Assembly: GCA_902705825.1 (NCBI GenBank)
Contig: CACSIL010000002.1
Span: forward strand, 145,166 to 209,165
Source: Halioglobus japonicus
GTDB taxonomy: Bacteria; Pseudomonadota; Gammaproteobacteria; Pseudomonadales; Halieaceae
Reading direction: 5' to 3'
DNA: 64,000 bases
Shown here: positions 27,043 to 35,676 of the stretch, piece by piece
Position numbering within the stretch: position 1 is the stretch's first letter
Layout of the letters: every line of letters starts with the position of its first letter
Notes under the pieces: model-generated
What the model was told of the DNA's origin: nothing
Database searches by the model: none
Seen by the model: only the letters and a program-made list of their open reading frames with translations
Program-made: the position numbers and the translations under genes

Positions 27043-28185
27043 CTACTCGATGATGGGCTTGACGAGCATGCCGTCCACCACCGTTTGCATCGGCGAAATA
27101 CACACCAGTTCGCCGTTATTGATACCACTGCTGACCAGAATGTCGTCGTGTTCCAGACGCAGCAATGTGACCTGACGAAAGTGCAGGCGGTTGTCTTTAT
27201 CTACCACTAATACCTGGTTATCGTCGCGCATTGCGGAGCGGGGCAGGCGAATCACGTCCTCTACCTTGCGCCCGCGAATATCCGCCTGCACAAACATGCC
27301 GACGGGCAGCATCGGGCTGTCGTCATCAATCTCCAAATGCAATCGGGCCACGCCATAAACCATACGGGACTCTTCATCGATCTGTGCTTCGAGGCGCACC
27401 AGCTGCCCCTCCCATAACAGACGGGTTGAGCCAAAATCCGCAGCGATCGTTACCGGCGGACGCTGTGCGTCAGGTATTTGGCCCCGTATCGATAAGGGCA
27501 GTCCCAGGTAGCCCAATTGGTCGGCGGAAATCGGCAGCCTGACTTCGACATAGTCTGTTGCGTAGACCGTGCCTATCTCCTGCCCGCGGGTGACGAACTG
27601 GCCAACGTCCACGTGCTCACTGCGCACCAGGCCGTCAAATGGTGCCTGCAACTGAGTACGTGACAGATCGAGGCGCGCCTGCGCGAGATTGGCCTTGGCC
27701 TCAATCAGGTTGGCTTTCTTCACCTGCGCAATCTGGCGGGCATCGTCGAGCTGTTGCTCGCTGGCCAGCTTTTGTTTGTTCAGGCTGTCGAGGCGCTTCA
27801 GTTCGTCGCTAGCATGGCTGTATTCTGACTCTGAACGCATCAACGCTGCCTCGCTGCGCGCGATCAGCGTCAGATAGTCGGCATCGTCAATACGCAACAG
27901 TACGTCGTCTTTTTTAAAGCCACCGCCATTAACCAGAGAAGGCGATATCCAGACAACACGCCCGGTGACTTCTGGAATCAGTTCACTCTGGGTACGCGGT
28001 TGCACAGTCCCTTGAGAGGTGACGGTTAGATACTCGGCCGCGGCCTGAGCACGCACCACACGCACAGCCGGGGTGATGTGCTCGTAGGGCTCTGGTACCA
28101 GTTCGGGTTTATTCACCGCGAGCAAAAACGCCAGAAAGAGACCGGCGACCAGCAGCACGACAGGGTAGAGAATCTTTTTGTCCAT
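27043..28185 (-). CDS. RND efflux membrane-fusion (periplasmic adaptor) protein
   Basis: 380 residues: an N-terminal membrane anchor (6-24), a lipoyl/biotinyl half-motif, a coiled-coil hairpin (about 120-175, rich in Leu, Gln and Ala), a second lipoyl half (TQLQAPFDGLVRSEHVDVGQ cut across 175-195) and beta-barrel domains. It links the permease encoded next to an outer-membrane channel. It is transcribed with the permease and possibly with ytfJ 65 bases upstream. Confidence 0.9.
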   Translation of the reverse strand: MDKKILYPVVLLVAGLFLAFLLAVNKPELVPEPYEHITPAVRVVRAQAAAEYLTVTSQGTVQPRTQSELIPEVTGRVVWISPSLVNGGGFKKDDVLLRIDDADYLTLIARSEAALMRSESEYSHASDELKRLDSLNKQKLASEQQLDDARQIAQVKKANLIEAKANLAQARLDLSRTQLQAPFDGLVRSEHVDVGQFVTRGQEIGTVYATDYVEVRLPISADQLGYLGLPLSIRGQIPDAQRPPVTIAADFGSTRLLWEGQLVRLEAQIDEESRMVYGVARLHLEIDDDSPMLPVGMFVQADIRGRKVEDVIRLPRSAMRDDNQVLVVDKDNRLHFRQVTLLRLEHDDILVSSGINNGELVCISPMQTVVDGMLVKPIIE

Positions 28186-28250
28186 AAAGGTTTACCGCAT
28201 GTGGCCGGATAGACTGGCCACTTATGCGTGTTGTCCCGGTTGTCGGAGGT

Positions 28251-28808
28251 TTAACTTTTTGCGTTTGCTTTGATCAGCGCCACGGCTGCAGCCATTTCGT
28301 CTTCGCTCATCGCCTTCAAGGTGAAGAGTTTCACCACACCCTTGGCATCGACGATGATCAAGCCACTGCCAGCTTCGCCCAGACTCCACTCGGTTACGCC
28401 TGTACCGTTGTCATCCACAACCATGGTGGAATCCGGGTGCACGCGCTTATTCTTCTCCAGTTCGGAAATCACAAACCCGCTGGTGCCCCACATGGCGGCA
28501 TCCATATTCAAAATCGTGGTGACGTGTACGGTACCCGGTTCAAGGCTTGTTTGCAGCAGATCGGTGAAGGGCTCGAAGATTTTGCTGTCGCCCATGGTGG
28601 CACCAAAATACTGAATCACCTGTACCTTGCCGAGGTTCTGGTCGGATTTCCAGGGGATGAATTTGAAGTCATCGCCTGCCATTGTCAGTTCGCCGCGCTC
28701 TTCGATCGTCAATGTCGACAGAGGCGCATCGACGGCAGGTGCAGCGGCGAAACTGCTACTGCAGAAAAGTGTGAGCGTAAAAGTGGCCATCAGGCGCGAT
28801 ATTGTCAT
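28251..28808 (-). CDS. YtfJ-family periplasmic protein
   Basis: 185 residues with a signal peptide (1-22, ending SSSFAAA). A thioredoxin-like fold is likely, with KVQVIQYFGATMGDSKIFEP and STMVVDDNGTGVTEW, features of the YtfJ family. No CxxC is present, so it is not a disulfide reductase. The function is not established. It lies between ygiQ and the efflux genes on the same strand. Confidence 0.75.
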   Translation of the reverse strand: MTISRLMATFTLTLFCSSSFAAAPAVDAPLSTLTIEERGELTMAGDDFKFIPWKSDQNLGKVQVIQYFGATMGDSKIFEPFTDLLQTSLEPGTVHVTTILNMDAAMWGTSGFVISELEKNKRVHPDSTMVVDDNGTGVTEWSLGEAGSGLIIVDAKGVVKLFTLKAMSEDEMAAAVALIKANAKS

Positions 28809-28861
28809 GGTTATTCTCCGGTTAATTATGCTTGCTGTTTTATGTGTTGATGAAGAGAGTC

Positions 28862-30994
28862 CTAGCGCCTGGTGGTGCGTTTTCGTCGCCCCGGCACCTT
28901 CACCACGCCGTTGTGTTGGGTGGCGAAGGGGCGGGTGCCTGAGGCCGCTCCCGGTGATACGACAGGGTGGTGTTTTGCCGGTTGTCGCGCGGGGACCAGG
29001 TGTTTACTGCCACTGCCTATCAAGTCGGAGCGGCCCATTTTTTTCAGTGCCTGGCGCAACACTGGCCAGTTGTCGGGATCGTGATAGCGCAGGAAGGCTT
29101 TGTGCAGGCGCCGCTGTGGCAGGCCTTTTACCGTTGGCATATCATCGCTTTTATGCGTTACCCGCTTCAGTGGATTTTTGCCACTGTGGTACATCGCTGT
29201 GGCACTGGCCATCGGTGACGGATAAAAAGTCTGAACCTGATCGGCGCGGTATTTGTTGCGTTTGAGCCACAGCGCCAGATGCATCATATCCTTATCCGAT
29301 GTGCCGGGGTGGGCAGCGATAAAATACGGTATCAGGTACTGTTTCTTGCCCGCCGCGAGCGAGTATTTCTCGAACATCGCTTTAAACTGTTCATAGGAGC
29401 CAATACCCGGCTTCATCATCTTCGATAGCGGCCCGTCCTCGGTATGCTCCGGTGCAATCTTCAGGTAGCCGCCCACATGGTGGGTGACTAATTCCTCCAC
29501 GTACTCGGGGCTCTGCACGGCGATGTCATAGCGCAGGCCAGAGGCGATCAGGACTTTTTTCACACCCTGTACATCGCGTGCTCTGCGGTAGAGGTTGATG
29601 AGCGGTTTCTGGTTGGTATCCAGGTTTTTACAGATTCCCGGAAAGACACAACTCAGTTTTCGACATTTTGCCTCCACTTCCTTACTGTTACAGGCTAACC
29701 GCCACATATTCGCAGTGGGGCCGCCCAGATCGGAAATCACACCGGTAAATGCGGGGGATTTATCGCGTATCTGTTCGATCTCGCGGATGATGGAATCTTC
29801 AGAGCGATTCTGGATGATGCGCCCCTCATGCTCGGTAATAGAGCAGAAGGTACAGCCACCAAAGCAGCCGCGCATGATATTCACCGAGTGGCGGATCATT
29901 TCATACGCAACAATGCGGGCGTCACCGTACACGCTGTGAGGAAGACGCGTATAGGGCAGCTCGAATACCTGATCCAGTTCATCGGTTTCCAGCGGCAGCG
30001 GGGGGGCGTTGAGCCACAGTTCCCGGTCACCGTGGGCCTGTACCAGTGGCCTGGCATTGTGCGGGTTGGTTTCCTTATGCAGTACACGGGAGGCATGTGC
30101 ATACAGCGCGGGATCACTGCGCACCGCTTCGAATGCCGGTATGCGTATCACCGCCTGTACGTCGCGCTCAGTGACATTGCCCATCAGGGTGACCGGTTCC
30201 ACTGTCTCCACCGGGCTGGATTTGGTGGCGCACTGTTCCGTGGCGGTATCTACATAGGGGTTGGCGGGCGCGGTAACGGGGCCGACCACATCGATACTGG
30301 TGGAGTCGATAACACGCCAGTCATCGGGTATACGTTTGCGAACGAAGGCGGTACCGCGCAAGTCACGTATGGTGTGAATGGGTTCGCCGGCTGCCAACCT
30401 GTGCGCCAACGAGACAATGGCACGTTCCGCGTTGCCATACAGCAGGAGATCTGCGCTGCTGTCTATCAGGATAGAGCGGCGAACCTTGTCGCTCCAGTAA
30501 TCGTAATGGGCGATGCGTCGCAAGCTGGCTTCTATACTGCCGATAACGAGAGGTACCTGACGGTAGGCCTCGCGCAAGCGCTGGCTGTAGACAATCACAG
30601 CGCGGTCGGGGCGTTTATCGCCGGTATTACCGGGTGTGTAGGCGTCGTCATTGCGCCGCTTTTTGTCAGCGGTATAGCGGTTGATCATGGAATCCATATT
30701 GCCCGCTGCCACACCGAAGAACAGATTGGGCGCGCCCAGCGCTTCAAAATCAGCGGTGGAAGTCCAGTCCGGCTGCGCGATTATTCCCACCCTGAAGCCC
30801 TGTGCCTCCAGTAAACGACCGATAACGGCCATTCCGAAGCTGGGGTGGTCGACATAGGCGTCACCGGTGACAATGATGATATCGCAGCTATCCCAGCCCA
30901 GTGCATCCATCTCGGCGCGGGACATAGGCAGTTCAGGAGCGGGGCCGAAGCATTCCGCCCAGAACTTACGATAGGAGAATAAAGGTGTAGGCAT
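28862..30994 (-). CDS. ygiQ: Radical SAM protein, YgiQ family
   Basis: 710 residues, typical of YgiQ. The radical-SAM cluster motif CFGGCTFCS (C-x3-C-x2-C, near residues 375-383) follows RHSVNIMRG. Upstream are [11 protein letters not shown] and a B12-binding-like N-terminal region ([16 protein letters not shown]); downstream is [20 protein letters not shown]. The reaction is unknown. The C-terminus is a basic, low-complexity tail ending RRKRTTRR. It has its own good promoter overlapping the hairpin at 31033-31059. Confidence 0.92.
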   Translation of the reverse strand: MPTPLFSYRKFWAECFGPAPELPMSRAEMDALGWDSCDIIIVTGDAYVDHPSFGMAVIGRLLEAQGFRVGIIAQPDWTSTADFEALGAPNLFFGVAAGNMDSMINRYTADKKRRNDDAYTPGNTGDKRPDRAVIVYSQRLREAYRQVPLVIGSIEASLRRIAHYDYWSDKVRRSILIDSSADLLLYGNAERAIVSLAHRLAAGEPIHTIRDLRGTAFVRKRIPDDWRVIDSTSIDVVGPVTAPANPYVDTATEQCATKSSPVETVEPVTLMGNVTERDVQAVIRIPAFEAVRSDPALYAHASRVLHKETNPHNARPLVQAHGDRELWLNAPPLPLETDELDQVFELPYTRLPHSVYGDARIVAYEMIRHSVNIMRGCFGGCTFCSITEHEGRIIQNRSEDSIIREIEQIRDKSPAFTGVISDLGGPTANMWRLACNSKEVEAKCRKLSCVFPGICKNLDTNQKPLINLYRRARDVQGVKKVLIASGLRYDIAVQSPEYVEELVTHHVGGYLKIAPEHTEDGPLSKMMKPGIGSYEQFKAMFEKYSLAAGKKQYLIPYFIAAHPGTSDKDMMHLALWLKRNKYRADQVQTFYPSPMASATAMYHSGKNPLKRVTHKSDDMPTVKGLPQRRLHKAFLRYHDPDNWPVLRQALKKMGRSDLIGSGSKHLVPARQPAKHHPVVSPGAASGTRPFATQHNGVVKVPGRRKRTTRR

Positions 30995-31024
30995 GAAAAC
31001 CGCGTCTTGGAAAAATCCGCGGGG

Positions 31025-31053
31025 ATTATAGCACGCGCCTGCCGCTGTGACAG
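31025..31053 (-). promoter_or_regulatory. Sigma-70-type promoter of ygiQ
   Basis: On the minus strand: CTGTCA (-35, 31048-31053), a 17-base spacer, then a perfect TATAAT (-10, 31025-31030), placed 31-36 bases before the ygiQ ATG. The -35 and spacer lie inside the hairpin at 31033-31059. Confidence 0.6.
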
Positions 31054-31059
31054 GCGCGT
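31033..31059 (-). terminator. 9-bp hairpin after the TonB receptor gene
   Basis: ACGCGCCTG-N9-CAGGCGCGT is a perfect 9-bp stem 14 bases after the TonB receptor stop. A short T-run (GATTTTTCC) comes only later, so it is an imperfect intrinsic terminator. It overlaps the promoter for ygiQ. Confidence 0.5.
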
Positions 31060-31072
31060 TGTTCAGTGGGGC

Positions 31073-33493
31073 CTAGAAGTCCCAGCGCAGGGTGGCACCC
31101 CAGGTGGGTGGCTCTTTGTAGTAGGCGATAAAGCGACCGGTCTGCGCTACCGCATCGGCGATAGTCGTGGTGGCCTTGCCGTCGAATACATTGCGGCCCC
31201 AGAAGGTGAGGGTGGTATTCCAGGGCTCATACACCATGCCGGCGCGCAGGTTCACCACATCGTAGGAGCCATCGAGCTTCTCCGGGTCGTTGTTTACGTC
31301 CGTCATGCGCTCATCGGTCCAGATGTACTCGCCGTGGACGAATCCGCCGATCGTGTCGGTGACGCGAAACTGCTGGTTGGCGGTTATCGCTACGACGTTT
31401 TCTGGGTTGCCGGAGACCATACCGCCGCTGCGGTCACAGGAGCCAGTTGGTCCGATAACTGTTTGGCCGCTGACTGGATCGATCACAGGGTTGCCGGTTA
31501 TTGGGTCAATAACTGGCCCATAATTGGTATCGGGGTCGGGTGTGCTGGTTTGCCACGGCGTGCCACTCCAGCAGGGGCCGTTCTCGAAATCGGAGTATTC
31601 CGCGTGATTGTAGGCATAGCCCATTGTGATGGTCGTGTTTTCCGTGGGCATCCACAGCAGATCGAGTTCGCCGCCATACGTTTCGGCGGTGCCGGCGTTA
31701 TCCAGCGCAAAACCGCCGCCCTGGAAGGAGATCGTCTGCAAATCATCGGTATCGGTTTTATGTAACGCGACATTCACACGCAGCCCCTGTTCCGGAAACT
31801 CCGCCTTCATGCCCAGCTCAAACGATTCCGCCGTTTCCGGTTCAAACACCGTATTTACCGTAAGCGGTGTGCGATCTGTATTGATACCGCCCGCCTTGTA
31901 ACCTGTGCCGTAAGACGCGTAGAACATGGTCTGGTCATTCATAAACCAGCTGAGTTTGAAGGTGCCTGTGACCTTGCTTTCATCAAAGTTTTCATCGACG
32001 TTAGGTCGCGGTGCTAACTCGGTCAGGCCGACAAACCCTGGGGGGGCCGGTGAAGGGACTTCTGTGAACGTATTGTTCATGTCCTTGTTTTCCGACGTCC
32101 AGCGCAAACCGCCTGTTACGACAAGCTGATCGGTAAGGTGATAGTCAGCCTGGCCAAAAATCGCATAGCTGTCGTGTTTCTGGTCAGCGACATTGCGCGC
32201 CAGACTGCCCGGGGGCAGGAAGGACTGGGGCAGGGGTGGATCGATTTCCAGAAAGGCGCTGGCCAGTATATAGGCGTCCTCGCCGAGGATGGTTTCGGTT
32301 TCTGAATCGAGAGTCTGGTGGAAGTAGTAGACACCGGCCACGTAGTTGACCTTGTCTTCAAACAGATCGCCGCTGATACGCAATTCCTGCGAGTACTGTT
32401 CCTGCTGCAAGTCGTTGGTTCTTATCAGTGCGTCGATATCGTAGAAATCCGCATCAATGCGATCCTTGGCGTCGTGCTTGCGATAAGCCGAGATACTGGT
32501 GACAAGAAAGTAATCTGTCTGCCAATCGGCCTGCAGAGATACCCCTTCGTCGGTATTTTTCGACTCCGGTTTGAAGCTGGTGCTGACCTTGTAGTCATAG
32601 AAGTCGCTGCCACTTAAAACGGTGCCGCCGAGCTGGTTCTGTACGGTGAGGTCGGTTCCAGGTTTTGCCGGCGGCGCGGGGTTCTGGGCATAAAAGTTGT
32701 TTTCCCAGTTGCCTACCGCACAACATTTTTCATCGACTTCGGAGTGATCGCCGATAAACCGCAGGGTGAGGTCCTCGTTGGGCGTATACAGTGCCTGGAA
32801 GCGCAGTCCCCAGCGGTTCCTGTCATTGATCGCATTGTCCTGCTGCACATTATTTCCGACAGCATCTACTGTGCCATCCCGGTCCATATTGAAACCGGTG
32901 AAACGCAGGGCCAGGACATCATCAATCACCGTCACCGACTTGGCGGCATTGATGTCCAATAAGCCGTAATCACCCGCGCCGCCTTCGATGTAGCCGGAGC
33001 CTTCAAAATCGGGCGCAACGCTGTCTATAAGAATGGCACCGGCCGGGGTGTTACGGCCAAACAGTGTTCCCTGAGGCCCGCGCAGTACTTCGATAGACGC
33101 GATATCGACCATATTGTTGATCATCGAACCCTGCCGCGCGCGGTAGACGCCATCGACGTACAGGCCGACGGAGGATTCCAAACCGAAATTCTGGGTGCTG
33201 GTGAAAATACCGCGAATACCGAAACTGGTATTAGAGGATGTCTGTGTTTGATCGACGGTCAGGCTGGGCGCGATAGCCGATAATTCGAACATGTCGCGAA
33301 CCCCGGATTCCCTGAGCATTTCGCCGGTAAACGCCGTCACAGCGACAGGGACATCCTGCAGGTTCTGAGAGCGTTTCTGCGCGGTCACCACAACCTCTTC
33401 GAGGGCACCCTCTGCGAGTACCGTATTAGGCGTGCTGGCAAGCACCGCGGTGCTTATAGCTAGGGCCAGAGAATGTCGTTGCAGGTGCTTCAT
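31073..33493 (-). CDS. TonB-dependent outer-membrane receptor
   Basis: 806 residues: signal peptide (about 1-28), TonB box-like EEVVVTAQK, plug domain (VPVAVTAF, IRGI, YVDGVYRARQGS, IEVLRGPQGTLFGRNTPAGAI) and a 22-strand barrel ending in WDF. It imports a substrate across the outer membrane using TonB energy; this subfamily often serves unknown organic ligands rather than iron. An extracellular-loop region near residues 660-690 has a short imperfect repeat (VIDPITGNP, VIDPVSGQT, VIGPTG). The nearby catabolic and efflux genes give no firm clue to the ligand. Confidence 0.92.
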   Translation of the reverse strand: MKHLQRHSLALAISTAVLASTPNTVLAEGALEEVVVTAQKRSQNLQDVPVAVTAFTGEMLRESGVRDMFELSAIAPSLTVDQTQTSSNTSFGIRGIFTSTQNFGLESSVGLYVDGVYRARQGSMINNMVDIASIEVLRGPQGTLFGRNTPAGAILIDSVAPDFEGSGYIEGGAGDYGLLDINAAKSVTVIDDVLALRFTGFNMDRDGTVDAVGNNVQQDNAINDRNRWGLRFQALYTPNEDLTLRFIGDHSEVDEKCCAVGNWENNFYAQNPAPPAKPGTDLTVQNQLGGTVLSGSDFYDYKVSTSFKPESKNTDEGVSLQADWQTDYFLVTSISAYRKHDAKDRIDADFYDIDALIRTNDLQQEQYSQELRISGDLFEDKVNYVAGVYYFHQTLDSETETILGEDAYILASAFLEIDPPLPQSFLPPGSLARNVADQKHDSYAIFGQADYHLTDQLVVTGGLRWTSENKDMNNTFTEVPSPAPPGFVGLTELAPRPNVDENFDESKVTGTFKLSWFMNDQTMFYASYGTGYKAGGINTDRTPLTVNTVFEPETAESFELGMKAEFPEQGLRVNVALHKTDTDDLQTISFQGGGFALDNAGTAETYGGELDLLWMPTENTTITMGYAYNHAEYSDFENGPCWSGTPWQTSTPDPDTNYGPVIDPITGNPVIDPVSGQTVIGPTGSCDRSGGMVSGNPENVVAITANQQFRVTDTIGGFVHGEYIWTDERMTDVNNDPEKLDGSYDVVNLRAGMVYEPWNTTLTFWGRNVFDGKATTTIADAVAQTGRFIAYYKEPPTWGATLRWDF

Positions 33494-33652
33494 ATCGAGA
33501 GCCTCTTTAGTTTTATTGTTAGTCTATTATCACCGGTCGACTGGCCAGGCGACAATTCATCTTAGGTCAGGCAGGCAAAAATGTCCCCGCAATAATCCCA
33601 CTTTTTTTGTATGCAAGCGAGCTATGGCTGTAACAGAGCGGCATTGCCGGTA

Positions 33653-34507
33653 TCACTGAGGTGCATGCCCCGGCTTTGGCAGAGGAGAGCCGCAGTTCCT
33701 GCAGTAATGCGCCGTAGGATCGCGTTCGACGGAAGCGCAATTGCTGCAGTTGCGTGAATCGCGCGTCTCTCTGTTCCTGTGCGCCTGTTGCGCTGCCGTC
33801 AACTCAGCAGTGATGATACCCGTGGGCACCGCTATCACGGCATAGCCGATCAGCATGCCGGCGGCAGCGATAATGCGTCCGATAACGGAGTGGGGCACGA
33901 CATCGCCATAGCCAACCGTGGTGATGGTTACAATTGCCCAGTAGATGCTGACGGGAATGTTGTTGAAGCCGTTCTGCCCGCCCTCGGCCACGTAGACCAG
34001 GCATCCGAAAATGGTTGTCAGAATTAACATCATCGCGAAGAAGACAAACACTTTTCGCGCCGAGCGGCGCAGAGCGCCCGCCAGGAAGTTAGCTTCTGCC
34101 AGCAGGGTGAGCAGCCGCAGTACCCGAAAGATGCGTAATATTCGAAGTAGTCGAATAATCAGCAGCGGCGCTGTCTGCGGCACAAACAACGAAAGATAGG
34201 TCGGGAGCAGGGCCAGTAGATCCACAACACCGTATATGCTAAGAACATAACCCTTGCGATTGGGCGCGCACCAGATCCGGATTAGGTACTCCACGGTGAA
34301 CATCAACGTGAAAACCCACTCCAGTTTGAGGTAAAAATTGCCGTACTCAACATCCAGTTTGTGCACCGAATCCAGCATGATGACAGCCACGCTGGCGAGG
34401 ATGACGACAATCAGCCCTATATCAAACCATTTTCCAGCCGGGGTCTCAGTGCCGAAAATGATCTCGTAGTATTTTTCCTGAAGTGGCGATTGTTGTCGCT
34501 TTGACAT
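33653..34507 (-). CDS. Voltage-gated-type potassium channel with C-terminal zinc ribbon
   Basis: 284 residues with six membrane segments. S4 carries repeated Arg (IIRLLRILRIFRVLRLL, 117-133). The pore loop has the K+ selectivity filter TVGYGD (197-202). After S6 the C-terminus holds a zinc-ribbon pair, C254/C257 and C269/C272 (CSNC...CRNC), instead of a large RCK domain. It conducts K+ across the inner membrane; the ribbon may sense metal or help assembly (inference). Divergent from phzF. Confidence 0.88.
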   Translation of the reverse strand: MSKRQQSPLQEKYYEIIFGTETPAGKWFDIGLIVVILASVAVIMLDSVHKLDVEYGNFYLKLEWVFTLMFTVEYLIRIWCAPNRKGYVLSIYGVVDLLALLPTYLSLFVPQTAPLLIIRLLRILRIFRVLRLLTLLAEANFLAGALRRSARKVFVFFAMMLILTTIFGCLVYVAEGGQNGFNNIPVSIYWAIVTITTVGYGDVVPHSVIGRIIAAAGMLIGYAVIAVPTGIITAELTAAQQAHRNRETRDSRNCSNCASVERDPTAHYCRNCGSPLPKPGHAPQ

Positions 34508-34527
34508 GGGGTATTTTTACCGGGGGC

Positions 34528-34549
34528 TGGCCACTGTGCTGTGTGGCCA
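34528..34549. other. Inverted repeat TGGCCAC-N8-GTGGCCA
   Basis: A 7-bp perfect inverted repeat between the divergent potassium channel and phzF starts, followed by TATATT (34551-34556), a possible -10 for phzF. It may be an operator or a hairpin in the leader. Confidence 0.35.
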
Positions 34550-34609
34550 CTATATTAAACGCTGCGGACTTTGTACAACAGGATGAGACTCGAAAGGTTG
34601 GAGAATGCC

Positions 34610-35404
34610 ATGCCCTTACCCATCTATCAGGTAGACGCCTTTGCAGACGGCGTATTTAAAGGTAACCCAGCTGCGGTAATGCCACTGCAGGCCTGGCTTG
34701 ATGATTCGCTGCTGCAAGCCATTGCGATGGAGAATAACCTGTCCGAAACCGCCTATATAGTAGCCAGAGAAGGGGGTTATGACCTGCGTTGGTTCACGCC
34801 GCAGGTGGAAGTTGATTTGTGTGGTCACGCCACTCTGGCGGCCGCCCATGTACTGTTCGAGCATATCGGCGTTGAGACAGATGAAATCCTGTTCCATACG
34901 CGCAGTGGTGAATTGAAGGTACGCCGTGCGGGCGCTCGCATCACCCTGGATTTTCCCGCCACTGATCTCGTGTTAGTCGATGTCGACCTCGCTGTGTGCA
35001 ATGCGCTAGGTGCCATTGCCAGTGAAGCACTGGCCCCTTCGAGCGGGTCGGGTGCAAAGCTGTACGTCTACGAATTTCAGGAAGATATTGCAAAACTGGC
35101 GCCGGATTTCGCAGCGCTGCTGGCCGCTGGTGCTGGGAGTGTCATCGTCTCGGCGCCGGGAGACGAGTGCGATGTCGTTTCACGCTTCTTCGGCCCCGGC
35201 GTCGGTATCAACGAAGACCCCGTCACCGGGTCAGCGCACTGCAGCCTGGTTCCGTACTGGGCCGCTCGCCTGCATAAGGAGCAGTTGCAGTGCCGGCAAA
35301 TTTCAGCGCGCGGAGGCAACCTCGATTGCGAACTCAAGAATGGCCGCGTTTTCATGACCGGTTCAGCCGTAACGTTTATGCAGGGGACAGTTGAGAGCGT
35401 GTAG
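34610..35404 (+). CDS. PhzF-family isomerase/epimerase
   Basis: 264 residues. It has the PhzF fold marks: QVDAF and GNPAAVMPL at the start, catalytic E46 in NLSETAYI, DLCGHATLAAAHVL near 75-88 and GINEDPVTGSAHC near 200. Members isomerise small metabolites; without phenazine genes nearby it is a general metabolic enzyme of unknown substrate. GGAG 6 bases ahead selects ATG 34610. It is slightly shorter than the typical 280-300. Confidence 0.88.
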   Translation: MPLPIYQVDAFADGVFKGNPAAVMPLQAWLDDSLLQAIAMENNLSETAYIVAREGGYDLRWFTPQVEVDLCGHATLAAAHVLFEHIGVETDEILFHTRSGELKVRRAGARITLDFPATDLVLVDVDLAVCNALGAIASEALAPSSGSGAKLYVYEFQEDIAKLAPDFAALLAAGAGSVIVSAPGDECDVVSRFFGPGVGINEDPVTGSAHCSLVPYWAARLHKEQLQCRQISARGGNLDCELKNGRVFMTGSAVTFMQGTVESV

Positions 35405-35676
35405 TGTTTATTGGCGCGTGTGTTTTAAAGAATATGAGGTTGCACCTTTGTCGAAAAATTTCGCTGCGATGTTGTTACAACAATGCAAATTACGGAAGCC
35501 TTCAGGCCATTGGGTGTGGGGAAGCTATGCAGCGAATGGCTTTTTCTTTTGAGCAAGCATAGCTTCCCCACACCCAATGGCCGCGAATAACCAGCAAAAA
35601 CAACCCGTTGCCAGCAGCCCCCAACGTCCATCAAAATTCCAAATCGAACGACATGCCAGACATGCGATAGCCAGAG
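35405..35676. other. Convergent spacer holding hairpin element 1
   Basis: 272 bases between the 3' ends of phzF and bioA. Apart from the 78-bp element at 35505-35582 I see no gene. Frames crossing the hairpin are by-products of its inverted repeat. Confidence 0.5.
35505..35582 (+). repeat. 78-bp hairpin element, copy 1 (26-26-26 layout)
   Basis: A perfect 26-bp inverted repeat (35505-35530 against 35557-35582, GGCCATTGGG... against ...CCCAATGGCC) surrounds a 26-nt loop (35531-35556). The 28 nt from 35532 to 35559 match copy 2 (41673-41700) at 24 positions in the same orientation: GCGAATGGCTTTTTC then TTTTGAGCAAGCA. The arms share only the ends GGC...TGC with copy 2. It lies about 100 bases from two converging 3' ends. 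It is not an intrinsic terminator, because its T-rich stretch lies in the loop. No transposase or terminal duplication is visible. Confidence 0.85.

Noticed and set aside
29995-30010. A G7 run in ygiQ and a similar G7 run in the TonB receptor (about 32040) as phase-variation tracts
   Set aside because: Seven bases is short for slippage switching, and both genes are intact in frame.
29828-30814. A 328-codon open frame opposite ygiQ
   Set aside because: Antisense to a clear YgiQ gene; Gly/Arg/His-rich translation with no family features.
31007-31765. A 252-codon open frame opposite the TonB receptor
   Set aside because: Antisense to the receptor barrel; no domain recognised and it covers the ygiQ promoter hairpin.
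35505-35582. Reading the hairpin as an intrinsic terminator for phzF or bioA
   Set aside because: The T-rich stretch is in the loop and neither arm is followed by a T-run.
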